From assembly GCA_018714645.1 (NCBI GenBank), contig DVND01000189.1, positions 1-42,164 of the forward strand: a stretch of DNA of 42,164 nucleotides. The letters are read 5' to 3'. Source of the DNA: Candidatus Avimonoglobus intestinipullorum. Its GTDB lineage: Bacteria; Bacillota; Clostridia; UBA1381. Below, piece by piece: positions 33,109 to 40,974 of the stretch. How positions within the stretch are numbered: position 1 is the first letter of the stretch; each line of letters starts with the position of its first letter. Position numbers and translations under genes: made by a program. Below the pieces are notes generated by a model. That model did not search any database and had not been told where the DNA came from. It saw only the letters and a program-made list of their open reading frames with translations.

Positions 33109-33137
33109 TTGTATAAATTGGATGTTGGTGGTATAAT
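33109..33137 (+). promoter_or_regulatory. Promoter of the metallophosphoesterase gene
   Basis: TTGTAT (33109-33114), 17-base spacer, perfect TATAAT (33132-33137). A short direct repeat, AGTATCAAT (33139-33147 and 33152-33160), follows in the leader. Confidence 0.75.
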
Positions 33138-33181
33138 AGTATCAATTATGTAGTATCAATCATGAAGCAAGAGGTGTAACC

Positions 33182-34012
33182 ATGGGGAAATTTTCGAAGC
33201 TCGCCGTCATCGGCGGAGCACTGTTGCTGGCAAACGGGCTGGATAACCGTTTGGAGGTGACGCATTACCATGTGAAGCAAAAGTCCCTTCCCAAGGAATT
33301 TGACGGGTTCCGCATCGTCCATATATCAGACTTCCACTGTGATACCACGCCGGGCCTTGTCAACGAGATCCGCGGGGAATTCCCGGATATCATCGTCATC
33401 ACCGGCGACCTGGCCCATGATACCGGCTCTTTTGATGCATTCATCCATCTTTTGGAGCAGCTTTTGAAAATTGCGCCCTGTTATATGGTTTCCGGCAACC
33501 ACGATGTATGGCGGACGGATTATAAGGATCTGGTTGCGGCCTGCCGCGCCCGGGGCGGCATATTTTTGCAGGACGAACGGGTGGAACTCGAACGCAGCGG
33601 TGCCAAAATCGCCATCAGCGGCATTGAAGACCCTTTCACCCGCGACAAAGACTTGATGGCAAAAAAACTGGCGCAGTCCCTGAACACTCTGGGGCCTTAT
33701 GACGGCTACGAGCTCTTGCTGTTCCACCGTGCCAGTTCCCTTGACCGGCTCAAGGATCAGGGCTTCGACCTCATCCTCGCGGGGCATATGCACGGCGGGC
33801 AGTTCCGCATTCCCGGCGTGGGCGGGGTATTAGCGCCGCGTTCCAGCCTGTCGGAAAATTCCAAAATGTTTTTCCCGAAATATTTCGGCGGACGGTATGA
33901 AAACGGCGGCACGGTCATGATTGTCAACCGGGGCATCGGTAACCCGATGGTCATCCCGCGCTTTTTCAACCGTCCGGAAATCGGGAGCATTGTTTTGGAG
34001 CATGAAGCATGA
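33182..34012 (+). CDS. Membrane-anchored metallophosphoesterase
   Basis: The 276-residue calcineurin-like phosphoesterase has an N-terminal hydrophobic anchor (about 8-20). Metal-site motifs are in order: HISDFHCD (D50, H52), VITGDLAHD, VSGNHDVWR, and GHMHGGQFRIPG near the end. This matches YkuE/YaeI-type enzymes that act at the membrane, some on lipid A-like or UDP-lipid substrates; the natural substrate here is unknown. GAGGTG precedes the ATG. It overlaps the next gene by 4 bases (ATGA), so the two are translationally coupled. Confidence 0.9.
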   Translation: MGKFSKLAVIGGALLLANGLDNRLEVTHYHVKQKSLPKEFDGFRIVHISDFHCDTTPGLVNEIRGEFPDIIVITGDLAHDTGSFDAFIHLLEQLLKIAPCYMVSGNHDVWRTDYKDLVAACRARGGIFLQDERVELERSGAKIAISGIEDPFTRDKDLMAKKLAQSLNTLGPYDGYELLLFHRASSLDRLKDQGFDLILAGHMHGGQFRIPGVGGVLAPRSSLSENSKMFFPKYFGGRYENGGTVMIVNRGIGNPMVIPRFFNRPEIGSIVLEHEA

Positions 34013-34707
34013 AAGAATCTGATTTATTCCCCCCGGTGCGCCGCCTGCTTGAAGAATTGGGCTATCTGGTGCATGCCGAGGTCGTACACTGCGACGTCAC
34101 CGCCACCAAAGGGGACGACCTCCTGGTCATTGAGCTGAAACGTTCCCTGAGCGCACCGCTGCTGGCACAGGCGGTGTCCCGCCAGAAGCTGGGCGCAAGC
34201 GTGTATGTGGCGGTGCCCAAACCAAAAAATTATAAGCCCCGCGCCTTTGCCGATACCCTGTACCTCTTGAAAAAACTGGAACTGGGCTTGATTTTCGTCA
34301 ACTTACTGGAGGGCAATTCCTTTGCAGAAGTGGTGTTAGACCCGCAGCCCTTTACAGGCGTGAAGCTGAATCCCAAAAAGCGGGCGCAGCTTTTAAAAGA
34401 GCACAATTCCCGCAGCGTGGAATTGAACCACGGAGGCGTCACCCAACAAAAAATCATCACCGGTTACACCGAACGCTGTGTCAAAATCGCCTGTATCCTC
34501 ACAAAGTTCGGCGAGATGTCCCCCAAGGCCATCAGTGCATACGGGCTTGACCGCAAGGATGTTGCCAATGCCCTGCGCGGCAATTACTACGGCTGGTTTT
34601 ACAGGGTCGAAAAGGGAATTTACGCCCTGACGCTGAAGGGCAAGCACGGCCTCAAAAGCTATCCGGAGCTTGTGGCATACTATAACGGCCTGTTGGAGCG
34701 TACATAA
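34009..34707 (+). CDS. DUF2161-type PD-(D/E)xK-fold protein
   Basis: The 232-residue protein has a PD-(D/E)xK-like nuclease core in the first 80 residues: an acidic cluster VTATKGDDLLVIELKRSLS with the D...ExK arrangement (ELK). A wing-like C-terminal part (LTKFGEMSPKAISAYGLDRKDVANALRGNYYGWF) resembles a helix-turn-helix. This fits the family annotated as DUF2161 putative phosphodiesterase; no activity is proven. Coupling to the metallophosphoesterase by ATGA overlap suggests joint action or simple co-expression. A bidirectional terminator follows. Confidence 0.82.
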   Translation: MKESDLFPPVRRLLEELGYLVHAEVVHCDVTATKGDDLLVIELKRSLSAPLLAQAVSRQKLGASVYVAVPKPKNYKPRAFADTLYLLKKLELGLIFVNLLEGNSFAEVVLDPQPFTGVKLNPKKRAQLLKEHNSRSVELNHGGVTQQKIITGYTERCVKIACILTKFGEMSPKAISAYGLDRKDVANALRGNYYGWFYRVEKGIYALTLKGKHGLKSYPELVAYYNGLLERT

Positions 34708-34734
34708 AAAGAGATGGCTCGCCATCTCTTTTTT
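34706..34734. terminator. Bidirectional terminator between DUF2161 and V-ATPase subunit D
   Basis: 12-bp perfect stem AAAAAGAGATGG (34706-34717) / CCATCTCTTTTT (34722-34733) with a CTCG loop. It ends the rightward metallophosphoesterase pair and the leftward V-type ATPase operon. Confidence 0.94.
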
Positions 34735-34738
34735 GATT

Positions 34739-35401
34739 TTATGAAGAATTGTGCTTTGCCTCAATGGTTTCCTCAATCATCATATCCTTGACCTTCATCA
34801 GCCGGGTCAGGTTGCTGCGCTCGTTTTCATCCAGCTTCATGGTGATATAGCGGATCGTGTCCTGATAATTCGGGATCATCACATATTCCAGCGCATTCAC
34901 GCGCCGCCGCGTCTTCTCAATTTCCGATGCCATCAGCTGCGCCGCCTTTTCATGTTCCGCCAGCTTCAGCAAATCCGGAAGCGCGGCGGACAGGATGGAT
35001 ACCGCCTTGTCCAAATCACCGCTTGTATACGCGTATCCGTAGGAATAAATATCCCCTTCGCCGCTGGTGCGGGTTTTCGTGGCAAACGTCGGAATATCCA
35101 CGCTCATCACATTCTTCGTGCCGATTTCCAGCGTCACGCCCTGCTTGGGCATCAGCAGCGCGGACGCCAATGCCTCCCGCTGCATGACAGCGCCCGCCAC
35201 TGCCATATATTGGTTCGCCTGTGCCAATTGCGCTTCCACCCGCTCCCGCAGGCGTTTGTTCTCCCGCACGATATCTAAAAACTGGCGCATCAGCTCATCC
35301 CGCTTGTCCTTGAGCAGCTTGTGGCCGCGCAGGGCTGTGGCAAGGCTTTTTTTCAGGCGCGTCAGCTCCATGCGCGTGGGGTTTACATTCAATTGTGCCA
35401 T
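34739..35401 (-). CDS. atpD: V-type ATPase subunit D (central stalk)
   Basis: The 220-residue, largely coiled-coil rotor subunit turns inside the A3B3 head. The N-terminal VNPTRMELTRLKKSLATALR and GHKLLKDKRDELMRQFL are the family signature, and the antiparallel C-terminal helix TRRRVNALEYVMIPNYQDTI is intact. It is the last gene of the I-K-E-C-F-A-B-D operon, 11 bases after the subunit B stop, and ends at a terminator. Confidence 0.96.
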   Translation of the reverse strand: MAQLNVNPTRMELTRLKKSLATALRGHKLLKDKRDELMRQFLDIVRENKRLRERVEAQLAQANQYMAVAGAVMQREALASALLMPKQGVTLEIGTKNVMSVDIPTFATKTRTSGEGDIYSYGYAYTSGDLDKAVSILSAALPDLLKLAEHEKAAQLMASEIEKTRRRVNALEYVMIPNYQDTIRYITMKLDENERSNLTRLMKVKDMMIEETIEAKHNSS

Positions 35402-35412
35402 CAGCCGTCACC

Positions 35413-36783
35413 TCACTTGCCGTAATACCGGTCCAGATATTCGTCCTTGATCCGCTTCAATTCGCTCCTGGGCAGGATGGAAAGCAATTTCCAACCGATT
35501 TCCAGCGTCTCCTCAATACTCCTGTCCGCGGTGTACCCCTGGGATACATACTGCTTTTCAAATTCATCCGCAAACTGCGCGTATAATTTATCCACATCCG
35601 ATAACGCCGCCTCGCCCAAAATCACCATCAGCTCTTTGGCTTCTTTCCCGCGGGCATAAGCGGCAAACAACTGGTTCATGGTATTCGCATGATCCTCCCG
35701 CGTTTTGCCCTTGCCGATGCCCTTGTCCTTCAATCGTGACAAAGACGGCAGCACGTCAATCGGCGGTGCAATATTCTTGCGGTACAGCTCACGGCTCAGG
35801 ATGATCTGCCCTTCCGTGATATACCCTGTCAAGTCTGGGATCGGATGGGTCTTGTCGTCCTCGGGCATGGTCAAAATCGGGATCAGCGTGATGCTGCCGT
35901 CCTTGCCCTTGAGCCGTCCCGCGCGCTCGTACAGCGATGCAAGGTCCGTGTACATGTAGCCGGGATACCCGCGCCGCCCCGGCACCTCTTTCCGTGCTGC
36001 GGACACCTCCCGCAGCGCATCGGCATAATTGGTGATATCCGTCATAATGACCAGCACATGCATCCCCAAATCAAAGGCCAGGTACTCCGCCGCCGTCAAA
36101 GCCATACGCGGCGTGGCGATACGCTCGATGGCGGGGTCATTCGCCAGGTTGATGAACAATACCGTCCGCTCCATAGCGCCCGTGCGCTTGAAATCCTCAA
36201 TAAAGAAATTCGCCTCTTCAAACGTAATCCCAATTGCCGCAAAAACCACGGCAAATTTCTCGTCCGTGCCGCGCACTTTCGCCTGGCGGGCGATCTGCGC
36301 CGCCAGATTTGCATGGGGCAGGCCGCTGCCTGAGAAAATCGGCAGCTTCTGCCCGCGCACCAGCGTATTCAGCCCATCGATGGCGCTGACGCCGGTCTGG
36401 ATAAATTCCTCCGGGTAGTTCCGCGCGGCGGGGTTCATGGGGACGCCGTTCACGTCCAGCCGCTTGGCCGGCAGGATGTCCACCTGCCCGTCTTTCGGAT
36501 GCCCCAGCCCGTCAAACACACGTCCCAGCATATCCTCGGATACGCCCAACTCTATCCCGTGCCCCAAAAAACGCACCTTGCTGTCGGATAAATTGATGCC
36601 CGCGCTGTTTTCAAACAACTGCACCAGCGCATCCGTGCCGTTGATTTCCAACACACGGCAACGGCGTTTTTCGCCGTTTGCAAGTTCAATCTCACCCAGT
36701 TCATTATAGGTGACGTCCGTCACGCCGCGAATCAGCATCAGCGGCCCCGCCACCTCTTGTATGGTTCTGTATTCTTTCGGCAT
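35413..36783 (-). CDS. atpB: V-type ATPase subunit B (non-catalytic head subunit)
   Basis: The 456-residue alpha/beta-fold subunit alternates with subunit A in the hexameric head. It starts MPKEYRTIQEVAGPLM and contains FSGSGLPHANLAAQIARQAKV in place of a P-loop, so it should not hydrolyse ATP, as expected for subunit B. The arginine-finger region YLAFDLGMHVLVIMTDITNY and SLSRLKDKGIGKGKTREDHA are conserved. It begins 2 bases after the subunit A stop. Confidence 0.97.
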   Translation of the reverse strand: MPKEYRTIQEVAGPLMLIRGVTDVTYNELGEIELANGEKRRCRVLEINGTDALVQLFENSAGINLSDSKVRFLGHGIELGVSEDMLGRVFDGLGHPKDGQVDILPAKRLDVNGVPMNPAARNYPEEFIQTGVSAIDGLNTLVRGQKLPIFSGSGLPHANLAAQIARQAKVRGTDEKFAVVFAAIGITFEEANFFIEDFKRTGAMERTVLFINLANDPAIERIATPRMALTAAEYLAFDLGMHVLVIMTDITNYADALREVSAARKEVPGRRGYPGYMYTDLASLYERAGRLKGKDGSITLIPILTMPEDDKTHPIPDLTGYITEGQIILSRELYRKNIAPPIDVLPSLSRLKDKGIGKGKTREDHANTMNQLFAAYARGKEAKELMVILGEAALSDVDKLYAQFADEFEKQYVSQGYTADRSIEETLEIGWKLLSILPRSELKRIKDEYLDRYYGK

Positions 36784-36785
36784 CC

Positions 36786-38561
36786 TTATTCCCCACCGTT
36801 CTCTTTGATTTCGTCAATTTGCTTCTGAAGCTCGACCAGGATGGCGTCATATTCCGCCTGCACATCCGCCTCCGCAACATATTTAATCCGCCCGATCCGC
36901 TCCCGGATTGGGATGTCGATAATTTTCTGCATATTGGCGCCCGCATCCACAGCGGCCACCGCCATCTCGTAATAATCCAAAATCAACCGCATCATAAGCC
37001 GCTGTTTCGGCAGCGATGCATAGGTGTCCACTTCCTGGAACGCATCCTGGTGCAGATAATCCTCACGGATGGAACGCGCCGCCTCCAGCTTCATACGGTC
37101 ATGGGCGTTGAGCGCGTCCATGCCGACCAGCTTCACGATTTCATCCAGCTCCGCTTCCTCCTGCAGCAGCCGCATCAGTTCATTGCGCAGCGGCATCCAG
37201 TCCGGCGCAACCTGTTCTGCGTACCACTTCTCCATCATGTCCAGATACAGCGAATAACTCTTCAGCCAGTTGATTGCTGGGAAATGCCTGCGGTATGCCA
37301 GTTGGGAATCCAGCCCCCAGAACACCTTCACAATCCGCAGCGTCGCCTGGGATACCGGCTCGGAGATGTCGCCGCCCTGGGGCGATACCGCACCGATGAT
37401 GCTCAACGCGCCCTGCCGGGCTTCCCCGCCGATGGAGAGCACCCGTCCCGCACGCTCATAAAATCCTGCCAGCCGGCTTCCCAAATATGCCGGATATCCT
37501 TCCTCGCCTGGCATTTCCTCCAACCGCCCGGACATCTCGCGCAGCGCTTCCGCCCAGCGGGAGGTGGAATCCGCCAGCAGCACCACGCTGTAGCCCATGT
37601 CGCGGAAATACTCCGCAATGGTGATGCCGGTATAAATGGAGGCTTCCCGCGCCGCAACGGGCATATCCGAAGTGTTCGCAATCAATACCGTACGCTCCAT
37701 CAGTGTTTTTCCCGTCCGCGGGTCGCGGATCTCCGGGAACTCGTTCAATACGTCCGTCATCTCATTGCCGCGTTCGCCGCAGCCGATGTATACCACGATG
37801 TCCGCATCCGCCCATTTTGCCAGCTGATGCTGGACGACGGTTTTCCCGCTGCCAAACGGCCCGGGCACTGTCCCCACGCCGCCTTTCGCAATCGGGAACA
37901 GCGTATCAATGACGCGCTGCCCGGTCACCAGCGGCACGTCCGGCGACAGCTTCTCTTTATATGGCCGCCCTACGCGGACGGGCCATTTCTGCATCAATTT
38001 CAGTTCCACCGTTTCGCCTTTTTGATTCTTCAGCGTCCCGATGACGTCCTCCACCGTGAAGCTGCCTGCCTGCAAGGATATAAGCGCTCCCTCCATATTG
38101 GGCGGCACCATGATTTTGTGCTCCACCACATCGGTCTCCTGTACCGTTCCCAGCACGTCGCCGCCGACCACATGGTCGCCCGCTTTTTTGATGGGCTTGA
38201 ATTCCCATTTTATGTCCCGTTTCAGCGCCGGGACGCTGATGCCGCGTTCCAGATTTGTGCCCGCCTGCTCCATGATGGCGTCCAACGGACGCTGGATGCC
38301 ATCGTAAATACTGCGGATCAGCCCCGGCCCCAGTTCCACGCTCAGCGGTGCGCCGGTGGATACCACCGCTTCGCCCGGCCCCAGCCCGGAGGTCTCTTCA
38401 TAGACCTGTACCGATGCCCGGTCGCCCCGCATCTCGATGATTTCCCCAATCAATCCATACCGTGATACCCGCACCACATCATACATATTCGCGTCGCGCA
38501 TCCCGTCGGCAACGACCAGCGGCCCGGACACTTTTTTAATGACTCCTGTACGCTCACTCAT
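36786..38561 (-). CDS. atpA: V-type ATPase subunit A (catalytic)
   Basis: The 591-residue catalytic subunit has Walker A GPFGSGKT in FPIAKGGVGTVPGPFGSGKT, the GERGNEM catalytic glutamate region and LADSTSRWAEALREMSGRLE. The V-type non-homologous insertion (about 110-190) that F-type beta lacks is present. ATG 38561 follows GGAAAGGAACGGG; an upstream TTG two codons earlier is less likely. The long antisense reading frame across it is a codon-bias shadow. Confidence 0.98.
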   Translation of the reverse strand: MSERTGVIKKVSGPLVVADGMRDANMYDVVRVSRYGLIGEIIEMRGDRASVQVYEETSGLGPGEAVVSTGAPLSVELGPGLIRSIYDGIQRPLDAIMEQAGTNLERGISVPALKRDIKWEFKPIKKAGDHVVGGDVLGTVQETDVVEHKIMVPPNMEGALISLQAGSFTVEDVIGTLKNQKGETVELKLMQKWPVRVGRPYKEKLSPDVPLVTGQRVIDTLFPIAKGGVGTVPGPFGSGKTVVQHQLAKWADADIVVYIGCGERGNEMTDVLNEFPEIRDPRTGKTLMERTVLIANTSDMPVAAREASIYTGITIAEYFRDMGYSVVLLADSTSRWAEALREMSGRLEEMPGEEGYPAYLGSRLAGFYERAGRVLSIGGEARQGALSIIGAVSPQGGDISEPVSQATLRIVKVFWGLDSQLAYRRHFPAINWLKSYSLYLDMMEKWYAEQVAPDWMPLRNELMRLLQEEAELDEIVKLVGMDALNAHDRMKLEAARSIREDYLHQDAFQEVDTYASLPKQRLMMRLILDYYEMAVAAVDAGANMQKIIDIPIRERIGRIKYVAEADVQAEYDAILVELQKQIDEIKENGGE

Positions 38562-38595
38562 ATTCAAACCCGTTCCTTTCCAAAATTAAGGTGCA

Positions 38596-38916
38596 TCAAT
38601 CCTCGTTAAATATAATGTCAGACCCCACTGCCTGCTCCACATACCGCTTCACCTGCGCCACGCCGAACCCCGTCGCGCCCCGGCTGGAGGGAATGGGTAT
38701 AACCGCCGGAACCCGCCGCTGCCGGTATTTTTCAAACAGCTCCGGCAGCTGTTCTATAAGCGGCTCTGTCACATAGAGGATGCCATATTCTCCCCCGGCC
38801 AGGCGTTTTAAGAGGGCTGCGCCTTCTTCCGCACTTCCGGCAGGGTAAATGTCAAGCCCAAGCGCACCAAAGCCGCAGATGCTGTCATAGTCGCCGATTA
38901 CACCGATTTTATACAT
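38596..38916 (-). CDS. atpF: V-type ATPase subunit F
   Basis: This 106-residue Rossmann-like central-stalk subunit binds subunit D (NtpG in Enterococcus). It shows the compact N-terminal YKIGVIGDYDSICGFGALG and the YGILYVTEPLIEQLPELF region. Its ATG at 38916 overlaps the subunit C stop by 8 bases, indicating tight coupling of the C and F subunits. Confidence 0.93.
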   Translation of the reverse strand: MYKIGVIGDYDSICGFGALGLDIYPAGSAEEGAALLKRLAGGEYGILYVTEPLIEQLPELFEKYRQRRVPAVIPIPSSRGATGFGVAQVKRYVEQAVGSDIIFNED

Positions 38917-39877
38917 ACAGCTCACGCAGCCTTTCTCTGATCAATTCCTCCGGGATGCGGTTTTCCTTTCCCGACACAATCATGCGCACCGCCTGGATTT
39001 CGGATTGCTTCCCAATCAGAAACGCCAGGATCGGTTCAACGCCAAAACTGTTATTTTTATAGTCCTTCAAATATTCCATACGCTGATCGTCGCACCACTT
39101 TTCAAACGCACTCATGGATTCCCGCGCACGCTCCGCCGCCGCAGCATATCCGCCCGCCTCGATCAATGCCAAAACTGCGTCAATTCCTTCTGCGGCCGCA
39201 GCTGCAAGCCGCTCCGCCTGTATCTGTTCGGATGGGAGCATCGCCCCCGCCAAAAACTGGGCGGTTTTCCCCGTGTAAGCGCCGCGCACCGCCGTTTTTA
39301 AATTCGCCAGGAATATGTTCAGTTCCACCCAGCCCGCCAAAAACCGGTTGTCCCCGGCGCGTTTCCGCATGACGGCAAAGGCCTGCTTGTCAATCAATAA
39401 TTCGGTCAATTGCCCGTCGTTGGAAGAAGTAATCCGTTCATAGGCCTGCTCCGCGGTATCCCTGATAAATTCCGGCAGGCCGCCAAAATCCGCAGTGACC
39501 GCCGCGTCATACAGCTCCTGCGGTTCCACAATACACGGCCTGATAACCAATTCCTCCCACGCCGCGTTGGACATCATCGCCTTCAAAACAGTTTTTAAAT
39601 TATGAAAATCGTTTTGATACAGCAGGATATCCACAGGCGCGCCTTCCGTCAGCACGCTGTATGCCTCCTGCCAGGCCGTTTCCAGCTCCCGCTGCAAAAG
39701 CCCTTCCAGCCGTCCGTCTCCGTCTGATTTGCCGCCATAACCGCGGTCTTTTAAGAATTTTATAGCCTCTTCCGCCGTGCCAAAGCCCATCAGCTGTTCC
39801 AAATCCTTCCGGGTGAGCATTTTATTCGCAATGGTTTTAATATACGCCGCCGCAAAGGCGTATTCCAGATCGTTCAT
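38909..39877 (-). CDS. atpC: V-type ATPase subunit C (rotor-ring adaptor)
   Basis: The 322-residue helical, funnel-shaped subunit connects the central stalk to the membrane K ring. The N-terminal YAFAAAYIKTIANKMLTRKD with LEQLMG and the C-terminal EPILAFLIGKQSEIQAVRMI are characteristic of the family. It overlaps subunit E by 4 bases at its start and subunit F by 8 bases at its end. Confidence 0.95.
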   Translation of the reverse strand: MNDLEYAFAAAYIKTIANKMLTRKDLEQLMGFGTAEEAIKFLKDRGYGGKSDGDGRLEGLLQRELETAWQEAYSVLTEGAPVDILLYQNDFHNLKTVLKAMMSNAAWEELVIRPCIVEPQELYDAAVTADFGGLPEFIRDTAEQAYERITSSNDGQLTELLIDKQAFAVMRKRAGDNRFLAGWVELNIFLANLKTAVRGAYTGKTAQFLAGAMLPSEQIQAERLAAAAAEGIDAVLALIEAGGYAAAAERARESMSAFEKWCDDQRMEYLKDYKNNSFGVEPILAFLIGKQSEIQAVRMIVSGKENRIPEELIRERLRELYV

Positions 39878-40473
39878 GCGTCCACCCCATCCTCAAAGCA
39901 CCGGTTGATGCGGTCCTCCAACACATTTTTTTTCTCTTCAAAAATGCTTTCAATACAGCAATTCTGCTCAATATCCCCGTAACGGATAATAAAACCGTAT
40001 TCAATGTCTGCCGGCTGTGTGCCCAAGGCCACAGAGCCCCTTTCCAGCGTCCCGTTCAGCTTTTCAATGAACCCGTCCGGCATGCGCGCCAAATCCCTTT
40101 CAGAAAACAGGATCACCCCGTCCTCCTCCTGGGCGTAATTCCGGAACAGCTGCATTAGCAGTTCAAAATACGGCTGCCCTTCCATTGTATAAATGGTATG
40201 CTTCGCCGCGGCAACCGCTTCCCGAATGGCCTCCATACGTGTTTGCAGCAAAATCTGCCGCCGCTCCTGCCGGCTGGAAGCCACGGCCATCGCCCGCCGT
40301 TTTCCCAATTCCTGCGCAGTTTCGCGCGTTGCTTCGGCGCGCCGCTTTTCCGCCTCAGCCCGTCCGGCGGCTGCAATTTTTTCTACTTCGTTGTCCGCCT
40401 TGCGCAGGATCCGTTCCGCCTCCCGGCGCGCCTCTTCAATGATTTCCCCGGTGATGCACTCTAAACCGCCCAT
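39874..40473 (-). CDS. atpE: V-type ATPase subunit E (peripheral stalk)
   Basis: The 199-residue subunit has a long N-terminal alpha-helix (about 5-90, ITGEIIEEARREAERILRKA, rich in Glu/Arg/Ala heptads), which forms the peripheral stalk, and a globular C-terminal domain. ATG 40473 (MGGLECITGEI) is preferred over a TTG start six codons upstream. It lies between the K and C genes. No separate H/G-type partner gene is visible between the annotated genes, so the partner may lie upstream of subunit I, outside the window. Confidence 0.92.
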   Translation of the reverse strand: MGGLECITGEIIEEARREAERILRKADNEVEKIAAAGRAEAEKRRAEATRETAQELGKRRAMAVASSRQERRQILLQTRMEAIREAVAAAKHTIYTMEGQPYFELLMQLFRNYAQEEDGVILFSERDLARMPDGFIEKLNGTLERGSVALGTQPADIEYGFIIRYGDIEQNCCIESIFEEKKNVLEDRINRCFEDGVDA

Positions 40474-40491
40474 CTTCTCAACCCTTTCCAA

Positions 40492-40956
40492 TCAAATATT
40501 GATGACAATCAGGAAGGACACAATAAATCCCAGCAGTGCATACAGCTCGATCAGCGAAGCGGACACAATCGCTTTCGAGCTTTCCTCGGGACGCTTTGCC
40601 GTCAGGTTTACGCCGACCGCACAGACCCGCCCCTGCGATTTTGCGGAAAAATACCCTGCAAAAGCAATCGGCAGGCATGCCGCCCAATATTGCAGGCCGG
40701 TTATAACGTCCGGCACGGGCTCCCCGCCCAAAATGCCGGTATTCAATAACACCATCACGCCGATAATCAGCCCATATAGCCCCTGTGTGCCGGGCAGGAG
40801 CTGCAACACCAGCAGCTTACCGAATTTGCTGGGATCATCTGCAATGACGCCGCTGGCTGCCTCCGACGCGATCCCGACGCCCTTCGAGGAACCCATTCCG
40901 GAAAATACCACTGCAAACGCCACGCCCAATAGTGCAAAAAATAATCCTAAATCCAT
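40492..40956 (-). CDS. atpK: V-type ATPase subunit K (Na+-binding rotor ring)
   Basis: This 154-residue, four-helix proteolipid forms the c-type ring. Residues that coordinate Na+ in Enterococcus hirae NtpK have exact counterparts: L54, T57 and Q58 (LLPGTQG; L61, T64, Q65), Q108 (AKSQGR; Q110) and E137 (LIELYALLGF; E139). The 29-residue spacing from Q108 to E137 is the same. This strongly suggests Na+ rather than H+ translocation. Duplicated hairpin halves begin FAVVFSGMGSSKGVG and PIAFAGYFSAKSQG. Confidence 0.96.
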   Translation of the reverse strand: MDLGLFFALLGVAFAVVFSGMGSSKGVGIASEAASGVIADDPSKFGKLLVLQLLPGTQGLYGLIIGVMVLLNTGILGGEPVPDVITGLQYWAACLPIAFAGYFSAKSQGRVCAVGVNLTAKRPEESSKAIVSASLIELYALLGFIVSFLIVINI

Positions 40957-40974
40957 GCTCTGTTCCTTCTTTCT

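Noticed and set aside
36819..38465. 548-residue antisense reading frame over the V-ATPase A gene
   Set aside because: His/Arg/Gln-rich translation typical of an antisense shadow; the minus-strand catalytic subunit explains the openness.
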